Shown here: one piece after another, positions 50,200 through 61,639 of the stretch
How positions within the stretch are numbered: position 1 is the stretch's first letter
Layout of the letters: the number at the start of each line of letters is the position of its first letter
Source of the DNA: Omphalotus guepiniiformis
Taxonomy: Eukaryota; Basidiomycota; Agaricomycetes; Agaricales; Omphalotaceae
Direction of reading: 5' to 3'
NCBI GenBank assembly: GCA_028554645.1
Contig: JAQOOI010000009.1
Span: 62,001-126,000, forward strand
DNA: 64,000 nucleotides
Made by a program: the position numbers and the translations under genes
Notes under the pieces: model-generated
What the model saw: only the letters and a program-made list of their open reading frames with translations
What the model was told of the DNA's origin: nothing
Database searches by the model: none

Positions 50200-51427
50200 T
50201 TACTCAGTCAATGATGGTTCCTGCTCCTGCGCCTTCTCAACAATCTCATCACCACCCCAGCCATTCCTGGAATCATTGGCTAGACCAAACCAACCAGGAA
50301 TAGCCATCCACGCAGCCGACCTCTCCTTCATACAATCATCCAAAAAGTCCGACTTGCACGGCGTACACATCAACCTCCTCGCTCTCTCCCCCTCGAGAAT
50401 ATCCGCCCTCATAAGCCGCTCCATACACTGAAACAGCGTAAACAAAGGATCCGCATCACGCCCAACGGCAATTCCACCGATACATCGAAAAACTGAAAAA
50501 GCAACAAGATTGAAAGCTTGTACACAAGGATGAGCTTGTTCGATAGAAGTTTGAGGACGACGTCGGTGAGCACAATTCGCACAAGGCTCTCGATTTTCAA
50601 CTTGAGTGCACAGGAAAGAGTATAGAAACTGTTGAGCTCGTTCGCGTCCGCGCAGAGTACGTACAAAAAGATCACCCGAAAGTCGGACTTGAAGAGGTTC
50701 ACTTTGATCATTCGGATTCGGAATGGCGGACTTGATACCTGGAGTACCTTGCATAATCTTGCTCGGTCCATATCTTGAGAGATCATAAAAAGCACTTGGG
50801 AGAAGATGCGTTAGGCCTAGATCCAGAGCGAGCTCGATTACCAGCACCGGATGAGGTGTGTATTCTCTTGGAGTGTAACCGCCTTTCGGAGTAATAGCTT
50901 CAGTCTCACGAGCATCCCATCCTTCCAGGGTACAAGGCCAATCAAGCGCAAGACGCTCAAGACAAAGGTCTCGGAGCTGAGAAACGAAGTATTTTGAAGA
51001 CAATCGGAGAACAGAGGCTAGGCGCGGAAAACATTCATGGCGAGGCGACGAAAAGTACCTATCCACAACCCCGCCGGGGTTGGCGAGCTTTGTATTCAGT
51101 TTCACAGAAAACCAAGGATTTGGAGACGTACAATCCATCATACAGGGCGCTCAGAAAATGATACACGTCATCTGGTGAATCGTGCAATTCGACACATAGA
51201 CATCCATCGACCGTATCTTGTCCGCCGGGTTGAGGAATACCAAACATCCCATCGAAAACTTCTGAGTGACGCTCCAGCTGTCCGCGATGAACCTTGAATG
51301 CGAGCGAGCCGGTGATGAGGACGATATTCCCGTCTGAAAACCAGAGATCCGTACGAGAAAGAGAGGCGACTTTATTGGAAAGTTTTGAAGCATTGTCTGG
51401 TATAGAATTGTTGGCTTGTACGACCAT
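50200..51427 (-). CDS. BTB/POZ domain protein
   Basis: Two exons, 51427-51132 and 51058-50200, give about 384 aa. The start is the first ATG (MVVQANNSIPDN); the frame upstream has none better. The BTB fold is recognisable in the order typical of expanded agaric families: DLWFSDGNIVLITGSLAFKV, HRGQLERHSEVFDGMF, LCVELHDSPDDVYHFLSALY, then LASVLRLSSKYFVSQLRDLC. The C-terminal half contains VIELALDLGLTHLLPSAFYD and a Cys-rich stretch (CAHRRR, MCTPCKSDFLDDCM) like the related BTB proteins. BTB domains dimerise and can recruit Cul3; the partner is unknown. It belongs to a fast-evolving family, as do its neighbours. Confidence 0.85.
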
Positions 51428-51737
51428 AGTGATGAAGAAGGCAAAAATGACAGAGTTTTTTAGATTGTACTCTGTTTTAGACGTTGAAACGAGAAGGTGC
51501 AAGTTTGAAAGGTGAGCAATGAGGCACGTGGCGTATATGGCGGCATTATCAAAGCGCAAAGTACTTCAAACTTAAGCGCACGAAACTGTTAGTGAGCGAC
51601 GCTTTTACCAATATAACAAGTTCAAGAAGAGATCCATTACACAATTTATACAGAGAGCGGGATAACAATTCATATGATACACTATCAAAGTTCACGTATT
51701 TATGCAGAAACGATCAAGAAAGGATTGAACAACACAA

Positions 51738-53640
51738 TCAACGAAAACCACCGCAAAGCCATCCATTTGTCGAGTAAAAGCCAGTCACTCTATTTGGTTC
51801 TGGCCTCGCTACAGAGCTTCCCCATGGATTCTTAACAGGCCCAAGCGCCGGTACAAGCTTCGCACCAGCTTCCTCTAGCATCTTCGCTTCAGGTATAGCT
51901 TCTTCACCGTTGTACGACTATATCAAGGAGAGTATTTCAGCTTTTCATCAAGCCAAAAGAAGCATAATGCGGTCTTACAGTAAAAGCCGTGGCAATCTTT
52001 TCACGGACAAGGAACTGTATAGTCTTCTTCCAGGTGTCGTCGGCATTTTGAGACGCACCAGAATTGAAGGCGATCGCAAGGTCGGGTTTAACGTATTGCC
52101 TACCAAGTCTCTCTGCATAGTCATGATACGTGCTAAGATGATTGGATGTCAGTTCCTGGCGAGAGAATAACGCGACAAATGCCTTACTCGGCGCGATGTT
52201 CGTGAATTCTCTTGCGATTATTCCGCTGGCAATCTCTATATACCATGAAACTCTTAGCACAGGAGACAATGACACTTTCCAAAAAAACTCACGGGCACGT
52301 ATCCATGTCCATTGGGCGACTAGAGAAAGGGACAATGAGGTTTTTCAACTGCGGCCCACATAGAGTAATCTGTCAACTAGTCAGCCTGAGGTTGAGAAAC
52401 TGTATTCGATGTAGACCAGCAAGATTGATTTACCTTGAGCGTCTTTACTTTTGGAAGTCGGTGTAGAATTTCCTCAAACATCTGTGCAAGATTAACTTCG
52501 AGCTGATACGCCCCCAGAACCTGTATAGAAAGTTTACTACCAGTTCATGACTTCGCAGGATATCGTGTGCTTACATGAATCGTTAGAGTTTCTTGAGTCG
52601 TCCACTTGTCCGTATCGTTAAGATGCTGCAGAGCATACAGGATAGTCATGGGCATAGAGAGCCCTTCTGATGAAGCACGAAGAAACGGAACGATGGGGAG
52701 AGAAGCCGAATCTCCTAAACCAACTTTTACATCAGGTCCGAACTCTTCTTCCCAAGTACCCGTCTTAAGTGGCTCCCATCGACTTTTCGTGCGTTCAGGT
52801 GCCCACTGAAACTGGAAAGGCCCATCATGAGGAGCCGGCGCTCCAGCCATGATGTTAGCGAATACGACGTCCATACGAATAGCTTGATTCATCTGGCACT
52901 GTGTCATACCGTCCTGCGAATCTTCGCAAGGCCCCGAAGTATGCTTCGTACGAACGGCGTCCCAGTGTTCTTGAGAACAGTAAAACACCAATCGGCATTC
53001 AGGACAAGACTTTAGAGGAAAATGAAGAGGAGACTTTTCCATTCGAATGATACGATCAGTTCGAGCACTGAGCCATAAATTAGACCAGGACTCGGACGCC
53101 TAGTAAAAAGGCGAACATCCATACCACGCAAGACACTTGGGCTCCCATCCGATCAAGTTTTTTTCAGTCACATCCAAAGCCCGCTTGAGCGTTTTGCTCC
53201 CTTGAATGAGATTGACCATGTGCTGCCCATTTCTGGTGCACAGATCATTCAAATCGTCGGTATTTGTTGTAGGAGTATGCGACAAGCTGACAGTAAGAGT
53301 CGTCTTTGCAACGACATCGTTTTCTAGTGAATGGAAAGCTTTGCAGATATGCTTATGGCTCGCCCAATCTGCCTGTACGAGACGTGTTAAGTGACCACAA
53401 TATAGTATATATGCGCGTTTGGATATGAGCAGACCTTCTGGCATTCTAGAAACAGAAAGACGCGTAAATCGCAATGAACGTACTATTTACGCGATAATTG
53501 TACTCACCTGAACCGCAATAAGCCACAGTGTGACATTGAGAACATCGCGAAAGAGGACGTTGGTCAGATTCGTCCCTAAAACATTTATAGCAAGCTTGAC
53601 CAATCGATGCAGTAAGAGGAGGAAGGCGAGCAGGGCTCAT
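51738..53640 (-). CDS. MYND zinc finger protein with MSS51-like C-terminus
   Basis: Multi-exon gene with start ATG at 53640 (MSPARLPPLTAS) and stop at 51738. An N-terminal MYND finger is assembled across exons: ACYKCF, LSRCSQCHTVAYCGS, then ECQKADWASHKHICKAF. A middle part (GQHMVNLIQGSKTLKRALD, SCPECRLVFYCSQEHWDAV) carries a second Cys/His cluster. The C-terminal region has the motifs of the MSS51-like fold (LTIHVLGAYQLEVN, PDLAIAFNSGASQN, SYNGEEAIPEAKMLEEAGAK). Yeast Mss51 activates COX1 translation in mitochondria, but this family is expanded in agarics and its members are mostly uncharacterised, so no mitochondrial role is claimed. Part of its 5' end is duplicated as debris at 55.2-55.6 kb. 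Confidence 0.8.
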
Positions 53641-54000
53641 GATAGAGTTACAACAAGGTTTTACCAGCTTGTTGAGAGACAACTATATGGAGGCGAGTCA
53701 AAGATTGAAACGACGGTGGAAGTCGAAAGCTGAAAACTTGAAATGTATTGTTTGACGCGCGCCACTCATCCAGATTGGCCAAAGCTGCTGACTAAGCTGG
53801 ACTGCCTTAGATGCGCGAAGATTGACAACAATCATAGATCAGTACATTTACAAGTAACAAATATTCTAAGTTGACGTAGGTGTCTCGAGATCGGACGGTG
53901 GGGCATAACACAGGCTGAGGACGTATCATTTCCAACGTATAATGTACAAGTTAAGATCATGGATGGCCGGAAGAATCTGCCTTTGTACCCCTAATAATAC
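53641..54000. other. intergenic
   Basis: The promoter side of the MYND gene and the 3' flank of the nucleotidyltransferase-like gene. Nothing else recognised. Confidence 0.5.
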
Positions 54001-54818
54001 TCACATAGTACCCAGCCCAAGTTTCAGCCACTTCATCCTTGACGACATACTATGATACTGCGATCTAGAGTACTCCTTCACATACCCCTGCGTCCTCTCC
54101 AAAAACGAAATATCAATCCACCCTTGACACTCCGTTACGTGCGCATACACACGTCCTGAATTAGACCCGCCGCGAACAACTTCTTCACTGGCAATTTCAA
54201 GCATCTCATCAATATCCGCAGAGTACGTGCTGACTTTTTGTCGTTTGTATTGTTCTCCCGCGTTGCGGCAGTCGTGCCACACCTGAACTTTGAGGAGGAG
54301 GAGAGGGAGGAGCGGCATGACGGGGTATCCCGAATTGCTCGAGTTCGATTGGGACGCTCCTTGCAGTGAGTACCCAGGTTTAGTACGCCAAACTACCCTT
54401 TCACTCGGTATACGAGGCAAGTGCAAGCTGCCTGGCACGAGGATATCGACTTTACAAGAGAGTCGCTCAGAGATGCGATACCAGAGGACTTCATACGTCG
54501 CAAGCGGGTTTGTTGATGCGACGCGGTAGAAGTTGGAGTCCGTATGCACTAGGAGACGTTTAATTTCCTCTGGATGAATAAAGGTCTGAGAGGTTATCAA
54601 CATATCAATATCCTGGATTCCGGAAGAGCAAGTCGCAGTCAGTATGAAAAGACAAAGATAGTTGAGATATATACGTGTGGCATTCGATTTTTCATCCCGT
54701 AAAAGTAGCACCCCATGCTCCCACACAAACAGCAACTCAAATCATACTTTGCGAGAGCATTCACAGTCGCTCCCGCGGCCTTCAGAATATCTTCCTCGTG
54801 AAGAGTACGCTCCGACAT
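54001..54818 (-). CDS. nucleotidyltransferase-like protein
   Basis: Two exons, 54818-54675 and 54612-54001, give about 251 aa from ATG at 54818 (MSERTLHEEDIL). The N-terminal half has the minimal pattern of a nucleotidyltransferase fold: CLCGSMGCYFYGM (glycine-serine turn), followed directly after the intron by DIDMLI, the paired acidic residues. LVHTDSNFYRVASTNP, EVLWYRISE, CKVDILVPG (third acidic position) and MPLLPLLLLKVQVWHD complete the core. Related uncharacterised proteins are common in agarics, and antitoxin/AbiEii-like transferases share the fold. The substrate and even catalytic activity are inferred only. It sits within a cluster of expanded families (BTB, MYND). Confidence 0.7.
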
Positions 54819-55159
54819 CTTCAGAATACATAACGCATTGGATTGCGAGTCAACAGTTTAGATCACAGTGATGAGAGACACGAGTACTTGAGTATTTGAG
54901 TGTGATCACGTACCGCAAACATTGGTGATGAAATTCTGGAGTGACCAAGGGTGAGGAAGCAATCGTCGATGGGAGGTGAGGGAAGACTTGAAAGACGCTA
55001 GCAGACTCTCCCACAATCGCTAAGTATAAGTAGTGCGAGGGGAATAGAGTTTGATACCTCATTGCATTGTGGAAACCCACCTAGAGTTAAAATACATAGG
55101 AACTATCTCTGAGCCGGTTTCTATGATGATCATTGAGATTGGTAAGATAATGGACATGA
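54819..55159. other. intergenic
   Basis: The 5' flank of the nucleotidyltransferase-like gene. No gene seen. Confidence 0.4.
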
Positions 55160-55580
55160 GAATCCTCGAGTCATTAACGGCGCAAGGCTTATGTTTATGG
55201 CTCGCCCAATCTGCCTGTGAGATGCGCCAAGTGGCCATAATACAGCATATATGCGCGTTTTAATTTTTGCAGACCTTCTGGCATTCTACGAGAGACGTAT
55301 AAATCCCTATCCACGTATATACACACGCACTCACCTGAACCACAATAAGCCACAATGTGACATTGAAAACATCACGAACGAGGGGGCTGGCCAGAATCGC
55401 CTTTGAAACATTTATAGCAGGTATGACCAAGACAAGAATTGAAACGATAGTGGAAGTCGAAGTTGAAACATTTTGTTCCAGACCACTCATCAGTAGACGC
55501 TAAGCTCGGCGCTAAAGGTGAGGGGTGCGTTAGTACAGGATGGTCATTCTGGCTGGCCATGGGAAGCATTCGAGCTCATC
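55160..55580 (-). pseudogene. broken copy of the MYND gene 5' exons
   Basis: This segment repeats parts of the intact MYND gene. On the plus strand, tatggctcgcccaatctgcc (near 55195) and gcatatatgcgcgttt with accttctggcattcta (near 55240-55290) match 53350-53450. HTCYKCFKGDSGQPP near 55400 on the minus strand matches the CYKCFRDESDQRP start of the MYND finger. The rest of the gene is absent and the reading frame is interrupted, so it is a truncated duplicate. Confidence 0.75.
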
Positions 55581-56717
55581 TTGATGGCAAGGCAAAGAAA
55601 GAAAAAGCCAATGAATAAGGAAGAGTACCCTGTATTGACGGTTACATTCTCAACCATACTCAGGGTCTGTCCATTTATCAGAGGTCATTCTAATTGTACG
55701 GTCAAAGGAATAATGCGCCCATATACAGTAGAGCCCTCAAAGCATGAGGCAGGGCAGAGAAACACAAGGTGAAATTGACACACCAGTTCAAGAAAGGTAT
55801 CCCATAGCATATGCATCCGAGGACATGAGGATCCTCAGCTCTTGTCATTGGTGGCGGGATGTATGAACTTGAACAAATCCAGTGAGTATTTCGCATACGA
55901 GCTCCAAGAAAAGCTTAGTATGGAGGAGATAAGTGATAGTATGGGCAAAGTTGCGCCTACTAAAGATGTGTCCGTGATATCAAAAGCGTTGAATGAAAAG
56001 ATTTGATCTTTCTGGATTTGAGGCGCTGAAAAACCAATCTGACTTTCCACTGCAAAACCGGACAGATACAGTACTGTCTGCGTTCTTTGAGAACATGAGC
56101 TTGTGTCCAGTCAGACTCCGAATTAAAAGCAGGTTGAAGGAGTCTCACCGGGCGAAAACAACTTCGTCTTCAGCCTTCATATGACGCTTCTGAGAGGGTG
56201 TCCACAGTATTCTTCCTACACGTAATCCTAATCGATATCGGTGATTCTGGGGACGATTATGCTACATTGGAGGCTCCATGTTCTGATATAAAATGCTAGA
56301 AAAAAAGGAAGAGTCAACGAAGGTCCTAAAGCAATAACGTACTTCTTAAATAGAAGTCACTAAGAAGGCTGAGAACTGATCTGAAACTTATTTCAGAAAG
56401 ATACAAGGCTGCATTATAAGCAGAACTGATGATATACACAAGCTCAACGCCCCCTGTGGGCTTCTGAATCAAGGTCGTCGCAGACTAACTGTAACTCGGT
56501 ATTCCACTTCTTGAACGCCCTACACCTGTATCCACGCGTCCTGAATTGGCCAGATTTAATCCATGGGGTCTGCCGCAACCGAAAGAGTAATATTGAATCC
56601 ACATGTTCGATGCCTGCCAGACAAGCTCGGGTCCACGAGTAGAGCGCCTTTATGCTTGTATAAATGCGCAAAAAAAAAGTTTCTTTACGTTCTTGACGTC
56701 CTTCCCGGCTGACTATC
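55581..56717. other. no gene recognised
   Basis: About 1.1 kb with scattered short frames but no motif that I trust. The last 100 bases should hold the promoter of the AAA ATPase gene. Confidence 0.4.
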
Positions 56718-58956
56718 ATGAATGATTTTCGTGGAAATCCTCTTCCTCACACCGCTGGCGTTTTTGAAGATACGTCGTTGTCATGGTCAAGAGTCAAGTT
56801 AGGCTGGTTCCCACACTTCCTCGGCTTGTCTTCTCTTTTCGCCGCTTTCTTTTCTAGCTCGTATATCTTCGACAGCATAAAATTATTGATTGTTGGTTCG
56901 ATTATCGAGACAGGTTGGCTATTTTAATCGAGAAGAGTTTGGAAGAGTTTGAACTCTTGTCTAGGCAGGAGAATATGTCAATGGCTGCTGGAGAGATACA
57001 GATTTCGTACGTCGCGATATCCTTGGTTTTCTTTCTTCACGATAACGATTTCTTCCCCAGAGTACTCAATAACGGCTCAGTTCAGTCAAGGCGACCCGAC
57101 ATATGAATGGATTGTGCATTTCCTCGTGCGTATCACCAACCTCTTTGCTAAGCTAATACTGAATCCCTTTCAGACTCAGGAGAGGGTATGGCGACGATCT
57201 CGTGAGTTCAAGGTCAGCGCAAGCAATTCAGAACGCAAATGGGCAATAGAGACGGGGCCAAATGAAGTGATGAAAGGCACCAACGCGGATTACGTGCCAA
57301 CATACCAAGTGCCCCATCTCTTTCGTTGGAAAGGTTACTGGTTGGATATTCAAAGGTCGAAATCCCTAGCACAGTCATCAACTATATTCGAAACGAGTCA
57401 GAACGTCGCAAGGATAATCCTAACGTGAACATTCCTCATTCCTTTTGAGCCGCCTCTTCCCTGAACTCTTGTTTGACTAGAATCTATACCTCGGATATGT
57501 CTGTCCTATCAAAGCTCGTTGAAGAAGCACGCCTTCGGTATATTGAAGTCAGCAAGCCAGATGTCATTGTTCACATGGTAGACACGGTCTGCATGCATTT
57601 GTCTTCATTTCCATCCTTTGAGAAATTGAACATCAGGTTTTTAGATGAATCACAGCCCGCAATACGCATGGAGCATTTCCAAACGGAAGGTCAGAAGGCC
57701 CCTTAGCTCCATCATCTTACAGCAAGGTGTCATACAATCGCTCGTGGAAGACGCTCAAGAATTCTTTGACACGGAAAATTGGTACGTGGACCGGGGAATA
57801 CCTCATCGAAGAGGTTACCTGTTGCATGGTCCCCCCGGAAGTGGCAAAAGTAAGTTCATTTCAACATTATATGCGAACTGTTAATGATAATCGTTTCAGC
57901 TTCAACTATCTATGCCCTGGTAAGACTGTTTGGTGTCACAAATTCGTGTATCCTAGAGAACTGAGATCATCATGCAGGCAAGCGAACTGGGTCTCGAAAT
58001 CTACTCCCTCTCACTTTCCTCCGGAGGGTAAGTCATCTAACCATTATGTATTGTCTTTCCCGATTGTAATAACGTTTCCAGTATGAGTGACGCGTATCTT
58101 CAGCGCGCAGCATCTTCAATCCCCAAGCGCTCCATATTCCTGATTGAGGACATCGATTGCGCGTTCCCCTCTCGTGAAGAAGAATCTGAAAACGAGCAAA
58201 TGAATGTCATGAATTACCGGCACATGCTTACTCCGCCTTTCCTATCTCCTCGGCGCCAATCCTCTATCACCCTCTCGGGTCTGCTCAACGTCATTGATGG
58301 TGTAGGAAGCGAAGAGGGCAAGCTATTCTTTGCCACGGTATGCCCACCCTCTCACTCCCGTTCCCAACGCTGATTCGATGAGAACCCCGTAGACCAACTA
58401 TGTCGACCGCCTAGACCCGGCGTTGCTTCGACCAGGCCGCATCGATAAAAAGATACAATACAGTCTCGCTACGAAAGATCAAGCAGCTGCACTCTTCCTG
58501 CGATTCTTCCCTGAAACTTCGACCCCTTCATCCTCAATCAATACCGACAAAGACAAACCTATCGTCTCTGCCTCTGCCGCAGGAACTTTAGATCCTGGTA
58601 GTCAAAGCATGCAGGAGCTCTCCAAAGTGTTTGCCTCTTCGATCCCAGCAGACGAATTTTCGACGGCAGAGTTACAGGGGTATCTCCTGGGATGCAAGAA
58701 GCAGCCTGAGCAGGCCGTGTCGGGAGTTGAGGCTTGGGTAGATCAAGAGCGGAAAGACAGAGTTGAAAGGAAGGCGAGGGAGGAGGCGAGTAAGAGAAAG
58801 GCGATGGTAGCAAGGAATTCCAATGCCAGGGTCCCAGTGCATCCGAGTCCTCCGTCGACATCTGTCTCGAGTGGAGTACCGCAATCTTTACCCCCTCCGA
58901 ATGCCGTTGGAGGGCCTATCATGCCACCACCAGCTGTGAAATCGATTCAACCATGA
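56718..58956 (+). CDS. BCS1-like AAA ATPase
   Basis: Spliced gene from ATG 56718 ([12 protein letters not shown]) to TGA at 58956. A hydrophobic segment near residues 35-60 ([21 protein letters not shown]) fits a single N-terminal membrane span. The BCS1 N-domain follows: [58 protein letters not shown]. After [12 protein letters not shown] comes the AAA core: [20 protein letters not shown] (Walker A, across an intron), [23 protein letters not shown] (Walker B), and the second region of homology [19 protein letters not shown]. The C-terminus is charged and then proline-rich ([19 protein letters not shown]). Yeast Bcs1 translocates the folded Rieske protein in mitochondria. Agarics carry many paralogues with diverged tails, so orthology is not claimed. 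Confidence 0.88.
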
Positions 58957-60155
58957 CTATCATGAGCGTTATACCTGCTTCCAATTCCCGAACGAGTACC
59001 TAACGGACCTTGCAGCACGTATGGCCTTTGGTTAAGTTATGCAGTATTACATCCCGCGTGCTACTATAGATATATAATAGATATATTCAAATGCTATTTC
59101 TCTACTCTCACATGAGGTGTGAACTGACGTTCAGCAGCACGCTCTTCCTCTACCAACACTCGACTCGGAGCATACATGAACTTGATGAGGCTTAACCACA
59201 AATACGAACGCAAAAGTGTAACCGGGTTGTGAGAGTTTACCGAAAGCCGAAGGTGGTCCGTGCGCTTTTGGCCCAACTACGCCTTCAACTTGTACTGAAC
59301 CAGTACTGAACTATGTACTTAGTTGGCTTCTGAAGCCAATGCATGGGCTCCGTCTCTCCGCTCGTATCTTGTGCAATGGCGGTGAAGGTCTGATGAATTG
59401 AAAGAGTAACGGTATGTAGTGTCGATTGATCTTACTTTTCTTCTGTATTGAATGGAATTTCTCTCAGCGTGGTTACGATGAACGGCAGCTATGCTGGGCT
59501 TCTGATATAATCAAAGATTAGTGAATTTCAGGAGAAAGGGGGCCACATTTCGCTCTGACGGTACCGCCCAAATGAGTATACATAGACGCTATCGAAGTGT
59601 TTTTCGAGGTACGTTCACAGATTGTTGTTTGTGGCCTTTGAACTGACCAATTTACGGAACGAAAAGTTAGGACAACTTACTCTCCCTCCGGCCGTTTCTC
59701 AGCAAACCTGATTAACCCGCCCGATTGGATTGCAGTGGTCTGCACAAGAGCCTCGAGAACGACAGAACGAAGAACGAATGTTGGAAAAATGTCTAATACG
59801 ATTCAACTGTTACCTGAAATCTTTTCCCTGGCACTACTCCGATCCACACTCCCGCGTGGGCACTCGCCCGCTCAGGCCCTTGGGATGGATACGACTACGC
59901 GCCGACATCACGAACCATATACCTTACGGCGATCCGGGTGATCGACGATTCCCTTGAGGGGTTGACAATCTCGTGTCGCGGAATGGAAGTGTGGTGTTGG
60001 TCAGGAAAGGGATGTGGGTTAAGCTGGATTTTGGCGAGGAGGTAAGAATGGTGTATCGCATTCTTGTTTCATGTTTCTAACATCAAGGTTCAGGTCATCC
60101 TTTCACCCAATCACCCTCTTTAATCCATCCTCCATTTGACGACCCGACAAAGTAT
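58957..60155. other. no intact gene; possible F-box fragment
   Basis: No full gene. Near 59780-59850 (plus) a short frame reads IQLLPEIFSLALLRS, which resembles the start of an F-box (LPxEIxSxxL) but lacks the rest. This fits the F-box debris found further right. Confidence 0.35.
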
Positions 60156-60503
60156 ATGACGCAGCAAAACGCCCAAGGCGTGACCTCCTCCACACGTATT
60201 CGAATATATCTCCGCGTTTCAATTACGATGCTGCGATGGCTATGGTCGCGTGAAGACCCAGAAAAGTTCCTCCGTACACAAGTGCGAACGGTGCCAAAAG
60301 ACTTTCAGAGCCCAGAGCCCAGAGCTTACTGTGCAGTGCCGTCAGACCCCTGCTCCATGAAGGGGGAATACTGCTATGTTCCGAAGCTTGAAAGGTGGGA
60401 GAGCGTTGATACGTTGGGTGGGAATGTGGGAGTCATGAGGAGCGAGAGGCTGAGGGTTGTCGATGCGATTAGGGCGGGGATGGATGAGTTTCGGGAGATA
60501 TGA
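60156..60503 (+). CDS. hypothetical short frame
   Basis: ATG-initiated frame of 115 codons with no recognised domain (DFQSPEPRAYCAVPSDPC in the middle). Part of it (60282-60360) recurs about 690 bases downstream at 60973-61041 in diverged form. It may be an exon of a decayed gene rather than a real gene. Confidence 0.2.
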   Translation: MTQQNAQGVTSSTRIRIYLRVSITMLRWLWSREDPEKFLRTQVRTVPKDFQSPEPRAYCAVPSDPCSMKGEYCYVPKLERWESVDTLGGNVGVMRSERLRVVDAIRAGMDEFREI

Positions 60504-61041
60504 TATTGATAGAAATTGGGAGAGTTATCAATGGTAGAATTGGGCTGGAAGAAGGGAATGAGGAAGAGAAGAGATGTAGCTTAGGAAAAACAAGTACTAG
60601 AGATACTCGAACGAAGCGGAACTCTAAACTAGCATCATGCATGGGACCAGGCAAAACGAAAATCAAACTGCGCAAACATTGTCGTTGAAGGACAGCGTTG
60701 TTGAAGGACAGCAAATACTTACGATAAAATCAGGTGAGCCAGGCTGCTCAGCTGTGGGCGTTGTGAGGGTTACGTTCAATCTTCAAACCTTCAGATTGAT
60801 TCAAGTTGTTCGATGTTGAGTGTTTCTTTTTCGTGTGCGGAAACTTGACTCATACATTCGCATAGCTCGTATTGAACATGGGACATCTGTTGATCAAAGC
60901 TTACTGCTTGTACGGAAAATATCTCGACCATGGCCGGTTCTGTGGGGACCGTCAAGTCGAACTTTCGGTGTAGGTGCGAATGGTGCCAAAAGCCCTTCAG
61001 AGCCCAGAGCTTGTACATTGCCGTCAGACCCTAGCTTCAAG
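60282..61041 (+). repeat. short diverged duplication (60282-60360 and 60973-61041)
   Basis: The two segments share, in order, ggtgccaaaag, ttcagagcccagagc and gccgtcagaccc, with a 9-base expansion (cccagagcc) in the first. They are in the same orientation, about 690 bases apart, and suggest a local duplication involving the debris around the F-box relic. Confidence 0.7.
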
Positions 61042-61104
61042 AAAACCTTTCGTGGGGTTCCCACTCTTCTTGGACTTCAAATTCATTGTATAGGAGGATA
61101 CTTG

Positions 61105-61449
61105 AAAATGGTTCCGAAACCAAGCATTACAGCTCTGGTCAATTCACTTGCGATCAAACCGAATGTGAAGTCCAAAGATCAAGTTCTCTTACCTCGACTC
61201 TCGTGTTTGATCGTGAATGTGTATCTGGATCAGAGGTTGCTTGTAGATTTGTCAAAATGGGGAATTCGAGGAAGAGCTTGGGGAATCCTGGTGCTCTATG
61301 TCTAGGAAATATTGCATTCGTGGGGTACAACGAAAGGACCCACGCAGTTGATTGCTGTTCTCCTATTATTCGTGAGGGATTACAGCCTAGCTCTGTTTGG
61401 TCTGAAGTTGTAGAGGGTGGAGGATGCTATCTGTGGTTGAACTTGTAAC
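61105..61449 (+). pseudogene. frameshifted F-box C-terminal relic
   Basis: This plus-strand segment is homologous to the C-terminal part of the F-box gene at 2893-4503. In one frame it reads NSLAIKPNVKSKDQVLLPRL (compare NSLTIKEDVQSQHQVLLPRL in the intact gene). Near 61210-61225 the match continues in another frame as FVKMGNSRKSLGNPGA (compare FVEMVNSRKWLDIPGV) and runs to a stop after LWLNL (compare LWSL). At least one frameshift is therefore present, and the F-box half is missing. A dead, truncated paralogue some 57 kb from the intact one and in opposite orientation. Confidence 0.8.
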
Positions 61450-61639
61450 TCAATCGAGTAACGGACAAAATTAGAAATAGAGTGAACTACGGAGATAAGG
61501 CGAAAAGGCAGTATTATATGCCGCGTACTATAGATACAAGAAACACCATCTTTCTATCCTCTTCACATGACATTTAGCACTCAAATACGCTCTCTACTCT
61601 ACCAACACCCGAGCACTTCATGCACCTCGATGACTCTGC

